Assembly: GCA_017514235.1 (NCBI GenBank)
Contig: JAFWKK010000023.1
Coordinates: 1 to 59,753, forward strand
Direction of reading: 5' to 3'
DNA from: Kiritimatiellia bacterium
GTDB lineage: Bacteria; Verrucomicrobiota; Kiritimatiellia; RFP12; UBA1067
Length of the DNA stretch: 59,753 bases
A model generated the notes under the pieces. The model was not told the origin of the DNA. It saw only the letters and a program-made list of their open reading frames with translations, and ran no database searches. Positions 31,358-39,628 of this stretch are shown piece after piece. How positions within the stretch are numbered: position 1 is the first letter of the stretch; every line of letters begins with the position of its first letter. The translations under genes and the position numbers were made by a program.

Positions 31358-32602
31358 TCAGGCGTTCGCCCCGCTCGTGAAGCGGCGGCGGTAGAGGACG
31401 CGCATCGACTCGTCCATGTCCGTGAGGACGAATGCGTCAAAGGTCCTGCCGCCCGGCGCGACCTTGAAGACCGAATGTCCCTGCACCGGCAGGACGTCCC
31501 TCATGAACGGACGGTCCGCATAGTGCGTTCGCCTGATATCGGGCAGGTTGCCGAACATCACGACCCTGTCGCCAGGATACAGCTCGCGCGAAGTCATGTT
31601 CGACAGGCTGGCGGAGTTGATCTGCGACGGGCCCCACACGCTCGACACGTACGCCTGCGCTCGCACCGCCGCGCAAAACGGAGCTCCCATCGAGCTGGGG
31701 CAGGCATGGTGGTTCGTCTTGCAAACGTCCACCGGCCCCACGACCTTAGCGAGCCGCGCCTCGAAGTCCGGACAGTCGATGTCGCCGCCGAAGTACGCCT
31801 TGAACGGACCGTACTGGATGCGTATGCCGGACGAGAGGGAGTTCTCGTCTATGCCTCCCTTCGTCTTCGGGTTGCGCCTTATGTATTCAGGCGCATAGTC
31901 GATGGTGCCGTCGGCGCCGTCCCAGTACACGGCGTTCGCGAACAGGTTGCGGATCGAGAATGTCTTGTCGTACGCGCCGGTTCCGTCGTGCAGCAGCGCG
32001 ATCTGGTTGAGCGCCCCGACCTTGAACGGGTGCGGCTCCATGCCGCAGCGCTTCCGCAGCACCTCGATCATCTCCTGCACCATCTTGAGCCCGTGCTCGT
32101 CCACGCTGTACTTGTACACGCCGGCACGCGGCCACTGGTGGTCGAAGTAGTGGCGTATGCCGAAGTCTTCCGCGAACAGCGCGACGCCGCACACCTCGCG
32201 CCCGTCCGCGAGTTTCCTGTGGCGGCGGTTCGGGTTGCCGCAGTGGTCGCCGTGCCAGTGCGAGAGCATGAAGTAGTCGATCGTCCGCTGCGGCACAAGC
32301 CGCTGCACGTAACGGCTTACCCACTCTCCGCCGAGGCGTTCCGGCGACGGACGGCGCGGAACGGTGCTGTCCGCCCACTTCTCCCAGTAGAAGTCGCCGC
32401 AGTCGAAGAGCATCGTCGTGCCGTCGGGGAAGATGAAGAATGTCTGTTCTCCGGTTCCCGTCTGGATGAAGTGGATGTCGAGCTCGCCCTGACGCCACCC
32501 CGGATACCGCTCGCCAGGCGCTATGACCTGCGCATTGGCGAGCCCCACCGCGGCGCTCGCGCCAAGTCCGCCTAAGAACTCACGCCTTCCGACTCGTTTC
32601 AT
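31358..32602 (-). CDS. Tat-exported metallo-beta-lactamase-fold protein
   Basis: 414 residues, with a true twin-arginine leader (KRVGRREFLGGLGASAAVGLANA). The MBL motif LSHWHGDHCG is present, with later ligands in YFGGDIDCPDF and KTNHHACPSS. The fold is therefore a zinc hydrolase active in the periplasm. Different family branch from the 30303 and 46848 proteins. The start ATG lies 7 nt after a TATAAT, so the message from that promoter would have no leader. It is also within the run from the DUF4838 gene (65 nt downstream), so it may be read from two promoters. Confidence 0.75.
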   Translation of the reverse strand: MKRVGRREFLGGLGASAAVGLANAQVIAPGERYPGWRQGELDIHFIQTGTGEQTFFIFPDGTTMLFDCGDFYWEKWADSTVPRRPSPERLGGEWVSRYVQRLVPQRTIDYFMLSHWHGDHCGNPNRRHRKLADGREVCGVALFAEDFGIRHYFDHQWPRAGVYKYSVDEHGLKMVQEMIEVLRKRCGMEPHPFKVGALNQIALLHDGTGAYDKTFSIRNLFANAVYWDGADGTIDYAPEYIRRNPKTKGGIDENSLSSGIRIQYGPFKAYFGGDIDCPDFEARLAKVVGPVDVCKTNHHACPSSMGAPFCAAVRAQAYVSSVWGPSQINSASLSNMTSRELYPGDRVVMFGNLPDIRRTHYADRPFMRDVLPVQGHSVFKVAPGGRTFDAFVLTDMDESMRVLYRRRFTSGANA

Positions 32603-32609
32603 AAGGCGT

Positions 32610-32615
32610 ATTATA
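32610..32615 (-). promoter_or_regulatory. -10 box 7 nt before the MBL start codon
   Basis: TATAAT on the minus strand (32615-32610) with a weak CTGACG 18 nt upstream as -35. The expected transcription start coincides with the ATG at 32602, predicting a leaderless mRNA. Confidence 0.4.
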
Positions 32616-32667
32616 CACTATTCGCAGGGCTTGCGTCAGCCGCCGAAAACATCTGGATGTTAACGCT

Positions 32668-34734
32668 TCAGTCAACGGACGTGAAGCGGACATTGCGGAC
32701 GCTTACCGCGCTCTTGTCACCCGGAAGCGAATATCGCGGCCCTTCGAACTTGAGAAGCGCCTCTATCCTCACCTTCTTGCCGCCGAGCGCGTCAGCGTTC
32801 TTTGGCGGAAGGTAGAGCTGCATCGTCCAGTCCCTGGAAAGATGGATGTACTCGACGCCCGGCGTAAACTCGGCCACGCCGAAATCATACCACTTCCAGC
32901 CGACCTCGGCCTTCCGGATGGGATTGAATTTTATGACCTTCTTCAAAACAGGATCCCACGCCTCGCAGTCAAAAGGCAGGCCAAGCGACTTGTTGCCGTC
33001 CGCATCCTTGGACTTCGCAACGACGGCTCCCCCGAGATCGCCGTCCTCGGCAAATTGGAATGTGCCGTAAAAGGCAAAGCACCAGCTGGGATCGCGAAGA
33101 TCACGGCTGACCTGGCATTCCTGCGAGCCGTCTTCGCCAATCTTCCACCCGCGACATACGCAATCGACCCGGTCGATGCTGCCGCGCGCAAGACGGACTC
33201 GCTTCTCAAGCTTCGCATCGCCGGCTACTTTCGCCGCGGCGCGGTCGAACGCCGCCTTCATGGCCTCGAGGTCGGGTCCGTCAAGAAAGGTGAACTCGCG
33301 GAACTTCGGCATCCAGCCGAGATTGACCTTCTCGCGCTTGAAGGCATGCCGCAATATCTTCCGCGCCTCGTAGACATCCCGCGCAGCCGGGCCGTAGTAA
33401 CGATCGTAGAAATCGCGCATAACCGCCTTCGCGTCAACCGACGGATCCTCCATGACCTTGCGGATGAGATAGATCTTGAGTTCGTACATGTCGCTTACTT
33501 CACTTCTGACCGCATGAGTCATCTCGACAAGGTAGCCCTTGACATTGTGCTCTTCGTAATAACGGTAGGTATCGACGATGTTAAACTCGCTTGGAAACGG
33601 AAAGCCTGACGTCGGAGGATGGCACAGGGTGGCGTATTCCCAGACAAAGAGGTTTTTGCACAAACGTCCCCACTCGTCAATCTGCTTAAGCATGAACTCG
33701 TTGCCGGGGCCGGCAATAGGCTCAACCATGTTCTGCCTCGTGTTGCAGAGCTTCACGACAACGTTGTCCGCAGCCCGCACTCCGTTGGAGGGCGACGCCT
33801 CCGATTCGCCGTAGGCAAGAACCGAGAAGAACAGTTCCGGATGCTTCGCGCCGACCGCCGCCGCGACCGCGTTCTCGAACCGGAGCTGATATCCGGAAAG
33901 GCCGTACCGCGCGATCTCCGCCTTGCATGCGTCGCACTGACAGTGGTTCCCCGAATCGTTCATGGAGATGTCGTATATCCGCGGCGCGGGGAGTCCGGCG
34001 GACTTGGCCTCCGCCGCCCCCTTCTCGACCGACTTCTCGACCTCGCCGATGAAGAAGTCCATCATTTCCCGGTTTGTCAGACAGAGCTGACCTTCAATCA
34101 GGCCGCCGATGCGCTTGCCATCAACGAGCGAGAACCATTCGGGATGCACCGACCCATACTTGGCGAACGGCACGTAGCGGTCCCATGTGTGGCAGTGATA
34201 GGGAGGCCCGTAAACGAACCCACCGCCAAACTCCTTCGTCAGCTTCGCCTCTCCATTGCCGTTCAGCCGGGCGAGCGCGGCAAAGCGACGGCCGCCCCAG
34301 CCACGGTAGATGTCGCGGCAGAGCGTGAACGGCTTACCACGACGGTCAAGCGCGGCGAGGACTAACGGCTTGGCGTCAGGCACGTCCTCATCGTCGTCCT
34401 TCCACCACCTCACTCCGCACTCGTCTTCGAGAAAGTGCGATACCGCGTAGAATACGCCACGTCCGCCTCCGTTCAGCACGACATCCCCGCCGAACGACTT
34501 GATCGCCCATTCCTCTTCCGCAAAGGAGGACGACTTCAGCCCTCGCGCCACGGCGAAATTGTCATCTCCTACATGGAATGCGACGTTTGTGTTTCCGCCG
34601 ACGGAGACTTTCCCGTTGAGGACAACCATGTCGAGGTAGTGCGCGAGTTCCTTTGCGGCGTTCTTCTCAACCGGCGTTGGAGCATTCGGAGAGACGATGG
34701 AAAACGCGGCAAGTAAAAGGGCTGTGGCATTCAT
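32668..34734 (-). CDS. DUF4838-domain secreted protein
   Basis: 688 residues; ATG 34734 with AAGGA 9 nt upstream and only 18 nt after the LamG gene. N-terminal hydrophobic MNATALLLAAFSIVS is a short signal. An alpha-glucuronidase-like N-domain (NAAKELAHYLDMVV, GRGVFYAVSHFLEDECGVRWW) precedes the DUF4838 barrel with its usual Cys cluster HCQCDACK after DISMNDSGN, and VVVKLCNTRQNM. A C-terminal beta sandwich follows from about residue 530 (DWTMQLYLPP). DUF4838 proteins are GH20/GH67-like and are common in polysaccharide loci, but activity is poorly defined. Paralogue: 42076-44355. Confidence 0.8.
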   Translation of the reverse strand: MNATALLLAAFSIVSPNAPTPVEKNAAKELAHYLDMVVLNGKVSVGGNTNVAFHVGDDNFAVARGLKSSSFAEEEWAIKSFGGDVVLNGGGRGVFYAVSHFLEDECGVRWWKDDDEDVPDAKPLVLAALDRRGKPFTLCRDIYRGWGGRRFAALARLNGNGEAKLTKEFGGGFVYGPPYHCHTWDRYVPFAKYGSVHPEWFSLVDGKRIGGLIEGQLCLTNREMMDFFIGEVEKSVEKGAAEAKSAGLPAPRIYDISMNDSGNHCQCDACKAEIARYGLSGYQLRFENAVAAAVGAKHPELFFSVLAYGESEASPSNGVRAADNVVVKLCNTRQNMVEPIAGPGNEFMLKQIDEWGRLCKNLFVWEYATLCHPPTSGFPFPSEFNIVDTYRYYEEHNVKGYLVEMTHAVRSEVSDMYELKIYLIRKVMEDPSVDAKAVMRDFYDRYYGPAARDVYEARKILRHAFKREKVNLGWMPKFREFTFLDGPDLEAMKAAFDRAAAKVAGDAKLEKRVRLARGSIDRVDCVCRGWKIGEDGSQECQVSRDLRDPSWCFAFYGTFQFAEDGDLGGAVVAKSKDADGNKSLGLPFDCEAWDPVLKKVIKFNPIRKAEVGWKWYDFGVAEFTPGVEYIHLSRDWTMQLYLPPKNADALGGKKVRIEALLKFEGPRYSLPGDKSAVSVRNVRFTSVD

Positions 34735-34752
34735 TGCGCAAAATCCTTCTCG

Positions 34753-37700
34753 TCAATTGATGGTAAGCACTGTTCCCGTGCGCTCAACTGTGAGGAAGAA
34801 AGTGTCGCCCTCAAGACTGACTGTATAAATGCGGTTCCGGCAGCGTCTTCCATTCTTCCGCACGGCGGAGACGTCAAACGACATCTTCGCGGGATCGTAT
34901 CCTCTGAAATCCGAGACCTTCAGGAACGGCATCTTCACCTCGTTCTCAATAAGCGCCCCCTTCTCCGCCGTAAAGCGGAAATGGACGCCGTCCGAGCCGT
35001 CGAGAAAACCGTCGAACTCCAGGCGACCGAGATTGCCGTCCGCGTCAAAATTGAAGACGAACACCTTATCGGCAGTGGAGTTGGCACCGTTCGCCGCGCC
35101 GAACCACTTGGCGGTCAGGTAGTTCTGCACCCGGGCGCGGGCGGAAGGCTCCAGCGCCGAGGCGAACACCACCTGCTCGAACATAGCGCCGCCGCCAGTT
35201 CCGCAGTTGTGGCGGTCCGAGCCGATGTACGGAACCTTGGCAAGCGCCTCCATTGTGAACGAGAAGAGATGCGTCCCATCCGGAGCGCGCTGATTCTTCG
35301 CGTATTCAGCTCCGTCAACTTCGATCAGCGACGGAAGAATCGTCGCCCCGACAAGATAACCACCAAGAATCTCCCTATTATATCCGCGGTTCCAGAAGGC
35401 GATGTCGCTGCCGCAACCGACGATCATCCCACGGCCGGCATCATTTCCAGTGTAGTTTGGTTCGTTGAAGACGGTGTAGAAATCAATGCCTTCGAAGGTG
35501 GATGACAGCTGAAAGCCGGCGGCATCGGAACTCTTCATGGTGCCAAGCTTGACGGCCGGGCGCAAAACCCCGCCGATATCGACCGTGTCAGTAATTGGGT
35601 GCGCGTGGGCGTAGGCGTCGCCCGGACAGGTTTCGCCCTGTACGGTCCAGAGCGAAGTCGCGAGCGGACCTGAACGCCGCACGTCCTGCCATGTGAGGAC
35701 ATTGCCGCCGTCAAGTTCCATGCCCGCCGTGTCCGCCGCATCGAAATGGAAGACTGCGCCGCGATCCGGAAGCGAATCGCGCAAATTGAGGACGCCGCTA
35801 ACCACGATGTTCGTGAAGTCGTCGATCGAGCCGGTCACGTCCGCGACGCCGTCGCCGGTCTTGACGAGCGAACCGTTGCCACCGTAAACGCGGTCGTAGG
35901 TGGCGTATCCGTCCGAATCTACAATTACCGGCTCGCCCGCCGCGAAATCCCTTACACCGGTTGCCGCCAGCGGGTGGGCCTTCGAGAACCAGCGATTCAT
36001 CAGATATGCTTCGGTGGACGCGACTTCATCTGCTGAAAGCTTCCGGTCGTACGACAGGAATTCGCATATCTGGAATCCGCCGGAGTTGTTGGCGTTGTCA
36101 CGTTCGGAGAAGAGACGGTCCACGCAGACTGAGATATCGCCGGAAAAGCTTATAAGGAAGAACTCCGAAGTCTGCTCGAACCAGGAGAGGTTCACCGCTG
36201 GGCTGACTGCCGCGCCATTGACGTTCCATCCAGCCGCTTCGCCAAGACAGTTATAGTAGTAGCGGGAGAGAACCGACGCATTCCTGAACCGGAACAGCTG
36301 GAACTGCGAATCGCCGAAGAGCGGCGGACGTTCGTTATAGCCATAACTGGTATCCTTCTGGTTTGGACGCACCACCATGAACGCTGCGTATGCCTTCGAG
36401 CCGTCTTCGTTGAACTTCATGTAGGTGCAACCCTGCCCTTTCGCCATGCCGAAATCCACGGCGGGGCGATCCGCAAGCGCGGATGCGACATACTGTGGCT
36501 TATTGGCATTGGTTTCCGGCGTGTAGGCGTACCGGCCGTTGTCGCGCCGGTCAGACCATTTCGTCACGCCGCCGGACTGTTCGACGCCCGTCGAAGAGTC
36601 AAGCCACATGAACGGATCGGCGGCGGCGGACGTCCCGATGTTGAGGATTCGTCCGAATACAACCGAACCACCACGAACATCGGGGTTGACCTTGATCGGC
36701 TTGCCGTTGTCGTCGACTATGGCGTCAACTTCCAGCGTGCCCGCGCCGGTCTTTACGAGACCTGTCGAGGAATCGGCAACGATGATGCTGTTGACATGGG
36801 CAGTGACGCCCTCGGCGACATCTATGGAGGTGCCTGCCGCAAGCCTCACCGCATCGACGACCGCATCCGCCGAGACGCCGCCCTTGTCCGCGTTTTCATA
36901 CCACTTGCGGTGCAAGTAGTTCTCAAGGACCGTGCGCTCGTCATCGGTGAGCATCTCTTCAAAAAGCAGCACCTCCGCCATGCGCATACCACCTGTGTTC
37001 GAGGCAATGAACCGGTCGCTCGCAAGAAGCGACACCGGTGCCGGGGAACCGAGTGCCACGTCGATTGTGTGAAGATCGGTGCGCCCGGCCTGCTTGTAAT
37101 TGACGGCAAACGGGATCGGGCTGCCGTTGAAAAAGCAGTATTTCTCGGCGATGGTGCTCAACGGAAAACCGCTGGCTGTCAGAAAAAGCGCATCTCCGCC
37201 CGGATGGAAATAGTAATCTGTCGTGTCGCCCATCGCGAAACTTTGGTTTTTGTCGTCAGGACGGGCAATGACGTAGACGACTTCCTTCGCCTGGAATCTG
37301 CTTGAAAGCCGCATTCCGCAGCCAGTCGGACCAAACGCCGGGTCATCCTGCGGCGTCGCGCCGAAGTCGACAAGCGGAAGTCCTGTCGCTGATTTCACCT
37401 CGGACATGTACGGTGCGCGCGGATTGTGCAGATACACGTCCGCGCTGCTGACAATGTCGCTCTGGACGATCGGGCGCGCGTATTCGCCGTTCCCGCGCAC
37501 ATCGTTCCAGCGCTCGACAGTCGTGCGCCCGTCCGCGTCCTTGCCAAGCGTCATCGAGGCCGCATCGCTCGCATCTATGTGGAAAAGCGCTTTTGCAAGC
37601 ACAGATTCAAGATTCGCCCGCGCACCGCCGAATGCGAGCGAGCCTTCCTTCACGAACACACGGTTGCGCCCCGTGCGCGTGGAGTCGACCTCGAGAACAC

Positions 37701-38271
37701 CGGTACCGGTCTTGGTGACGTTGCCACGAGAGAAAAGATCGGCCACAACCGCCCTCCCGCCGGCCGCGACCTTGACCTCTAGATGCGACCCAGGCTGCAG
37801 ATGCGCGACAACCGGCGTCCCATCTGTACACGGGAAATAGAAGCGGTAATAGCTGTTTCCCGCCTGGAGCCAGCCGTGGAAGTCGTTGGGGTTGACGATC
37901 GTGAGCTCGGAGACGTTGGCCGGGGTGTCCACTAAGGACGCCTCGTCGCAGCTGCCGTCATAAGCCCCATATTGAATGCGCTGATAGCTGCCATGAAGCG
38001 TGCCAATCGCATAGTCGGGGAGTTTGGAGCCTCTCGTTTTGGTGCCGTATGTCACCTGTCTTGCCCAAGAAGACGGCGCAAGCGTCACTTCATCGCCGGG
38101 CGATGTCGGAGCGGCGGCAAGGGTATCGCCTGTCGTGGCATCGCTCCAGTTCGACGGTTCCAGCCAGTCAGTCCGTCCGTCCCTGAGAACCGCGTTTACC
38201 GCGAACAGGCACGGCGTCCACAACGCCGCCATTGCGACGAACGTCATTTGGCGGATAAGCTTTCCTATCAT
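34753..38271 (-). CDS. Very large secreted LamG-type protein
   Basis: 1172 residues from the ATG at 38271 (AAGGAG 9 nt upstream). The frame is open to 38433 but that stretch crosses the divergent promoter region. Signal peptide MIGKLIRQMTFVAMAALWTPCLFA. Three LamG-like units recognise each other by phrases such as FHIDASDAASMTLGKDADGRTTVERWNDVRGNG, WLDSSTGVEQSGGVTKWSDRRDNG and FHFDAADTAGMELDGGNVLTWQDVRRSG, each followed by a terminal helix with YLHRKWY, YLMNRWF or YLTAKWF. Ends in the tail TGTVLTIN. It heads the operon with DUF4838 and two MBL genes. The divergent regulator suggests control by a sugar ligand. Probable extracellular glycan-binding protein. Confidence 0.8.
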   Translation of the reverse strand: MIGKLIRQMTFVAMAALWTPCLFAVNAVLRDGRTDWLEPSNWSDATTGDTLAAAPTSPGDEVTLAPSSWARQVTYGTKTRGSKLPDYAIGTLHGSYQRIQYGAYDGSCDEASLVDTPANVSELTIVNPNDFHGWLQAGNSYYRFYFPCTDGTPVVAHLQPGSHLEVKVAAGGRAVVADLFSRGNVTKTGTGVLEVDSTRTGRNRVFVKEGSLAFGGARANLESVLAKALFHIDASDAASMTLGKDADGRTTVERWNDVRGNGEYARPIVQSDIVSSADVYLHNPRAPYMSEVKSATGLPLVDFGATPQDDPAFGPTGCGMRLSSRFQAKEVVYVIARPDDKNQSFAMGDTTDYYFHPGGDALFLTASGFPLSTIAEKYCFFNGSPIPFAVNYKQAGRTDLHTIDVALGSPAPVSLLASDRFIASNTGGMRMAEVLLFEEMLTDDERTVLENYLHRKWYENADKGGVSADAVVDAVRLAAGTSIDVAEGVTAHVNSIIVADSSTGLVKTGAGTLEVDAIVDDNGKPIKVNPDVRGGSVVFGRILNIGTSAAADPFMWLDSSTGVEQSGGVTKWSDRRDNGRYAYTPETNANKPQYVASALADRPAVDFGMAKGQGCTYMKFNEDGSKAYAAFMVVRPNQKDTSYGYNERPPLFGDSQFQLFRFRNASVLSRYYYNCLGEAAGWNVNGAAVSPAVNLSWFEQTSEFFLISFSGDISVCVDRLFSERDNANNSGGFQICEFLSYDRKLSADEVASTEAYLMNRWFSKAHPLAATGVRDFAAGEPVIVDSDGYATYDRVYGGNGSLVKTGDGVADVTGSIDDFTNIVVSGVLNLRDSLPDRGAVFHFDAADTAGMELDGGNVLTWQDVRRSGPLATSLWTVQGETCPGDAYAHAHPITDTVDIGGVLRPAVKLGTMKSSDAAGFQLSSTFEGIDFYTVFNEPNYTGNDAGRGMIVGCGSDIAFWNRGYNREILGGYLVGATILPSLIEVDGAEYAKNQRAPDGTHLFSFTMEALAKVPYIGSDRHNCGTGGGAMFEQVVFASALEPSARARVQNYLTAKWFGAANGANSTADKVFVFNFDADGNLGRLEFDGFLDGSDGVHFRFTAEKGALIENEVKMPFLKVSDFRGYDPAKMSFDVSAVRKNGRRCRNRIYTVSLEGDTFFLTVERTGTVLTIN

Positions 38272-38379
38272 GATCTGATGCTCCTTTTGGGTTAGCGTTA
38301 TAATAGCAAAATCGCCCATGGAATATACAAGATTGCGAGTCGAGATGCACAATGACATGCAATATGCTATAATCTCGGC
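38272..38379. promoter_or_regulatory. Divergent promoter region
   Basis: 108 bp between the LamG operon and its likely regulator. Plus strand: TATAAT at 38368-38373, 7 nt before the regulator ATG. Minus strand: TATTAT-type -10 near 38300 with TTGTAT upstream. Two TGCA blocks spaced 8 nt apart (TGCACAATGACATGCA, 38346-38361) lie just before the plus -10 and are a candidate operator. Confidence 0.45.
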
Positions 38380-39480
38380 ATGGACAAATGGAAGATTTCC
38401 ATCGACCGAAACCATCCCGACCTCGTTGGGCAATTCGTCAAAGCCATTGAAACAGGCATCGAAAGCGGACTCTTCACACGCGGAGAGAGAATGCCAACGA
38501 TTGCTGAGTGGAAGTCGCTACTTGACGTGAGCGCCTTCGTGCCGCGTCGCGGCATGGGCATTCTGGCGGAGAAAGGCCTTGTTTCCGTGCGGCGTCATGT
38601 TGGCACGATCGTAAACGGGCTCGCCTGCCGAAAATGGCGCGGGAAAGTCCTTTTCATAACTCACAGCCACGGAGGATTGTTCCATGATTCTCGTCTCGCA
38701 TTTGGAATGCAATCTGTGGTGGAAGATGCCGGATACGAATTCTTCCACGTCCATCTGCCGTGGTTGGACAAGGAGGACGGCGCCTTCAAATCGGAAGCAC
38801 TCCTCCGGCATCTCTCCAACGGGATCAATTTCGCAATCGCCAACAGTGCAAATGCCACGCTCTGCAAAATGCTCGTCGATGCGGACGTGAGATACATGAT
38901 TCTCAACGACTATCCAAGAGAGCTGCCAAAAGTAACTGCACGACTGAACTTGACCGATCCGAATTCCAAGTGCGCACGACAGCTCGCCGATTACTGGCGC
39001 AAAGGCGGGGTCAAAAGCGTATTGATCGTCGACTTCAAGCGAATGACGCCCGAAAAGACATACACACGGGCGTTCTACGATGCCGGCATTTCGGTGAACA
39101 CGTTGAACTTTTGCCCAGGTGAGCACGTCAACGCGCTTCACGACTTGCCTCAAGCGGCGCTGGAAGGCGTGAAAGGCTACATTGACCGCAACCTCCCGCG
39201 CAAGCATCTGCCAGACGCCATTTTCTTCTACGACGACTTTCTTGCCATGGGCGGGCTCACGGCGCTAGCCGCATGTGGGCTGACAGACCCGGCCCAGATT
39301 CGGATTGCCACTTTTTCCAACCGTGGCTTCGCCTCGTTCTGGTTCCGTCCGCTTACCAGAGTCGAGTACGATCCGATCTCGACAGGAAAACTGATTGCCG
39401 GATTCGTTCTTGACATCCTGAAAGGACGCCATCCCAATCCTCCGAAACTGCAAATCCGCTTCATACGCGGCAACACCTGA
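38380..39480 (+). CDS. GntR-type regulator with LacI-like sugar-binding domain
   Basis: 366 residues. Residues 1-75 fit a GntR winged helix (LVGQFVKAIETGIESGLFTRGERMPTIAEW, then GMGILAEKGLVSVRRHVGTIV). Residues ~88-360 fit a periplasmic-binding-protein-like effector domain as in LacI/AraR (KVLFITHSHGGLFHDSRLAFGM, PDAIFFYDDFLAMGGLTALAACG, RVEYDPISTGKLIAGFVLDIL). The architecture is that of AraR-type repressors that respond to a sugar. It is divergent from the LamG-DUF4838-MBL operon and convergent with the GH106-like gene, so it probably controls the former. The mRNA may be leaderless. The 148 nt that follow (39481-39628) show no feature I can name. Confidence 0.8.
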   Translation: MDKWKISIDRNHPDLVGQFVKAIETGIESGLFTRGERMPTIAEWKSLLDVSAFVPRRGMGILAEKGLVSVRRHVGTIVNGLACRKWRGKVLFITHSHGGLFHDSRLAFGMQSVVEDAGYEFFHVHLPWLDKEDGAFKSEALLRHLSNGINFAIANSANATLCKMLVDADVRYMILNDYPRELPKVTARLNLTDPNSKCARQLADYWRKGGVKSVLIVDFKRMTPEKTYTRAFYDAGISVNTLNFCPGEHVNALHDLPQAALEGVKGYIDRNLPRKHLPDAIFFYDDFLAMGGLTALAACGLTDPAQIRIATFSNRGFASFWFRPLTRVEYDPISTGKLIAGFVLDILKGRHPNPPKLQIRFIRGNT

Positions 39481-39628
39481 ACCCAACGGGGCACAAGTCC
39501 AAGAGCAATGCAGGGCCGCTGGCTTCTGATCCGTAACTTGAGAGACGGCGGCTCTGCCAGGCTTAGACCCCGTGTCCTTAATTGACGGTTTTACTCTACC
39601 AGTTCTTGGACGCGTACTTCTCTGCGCA

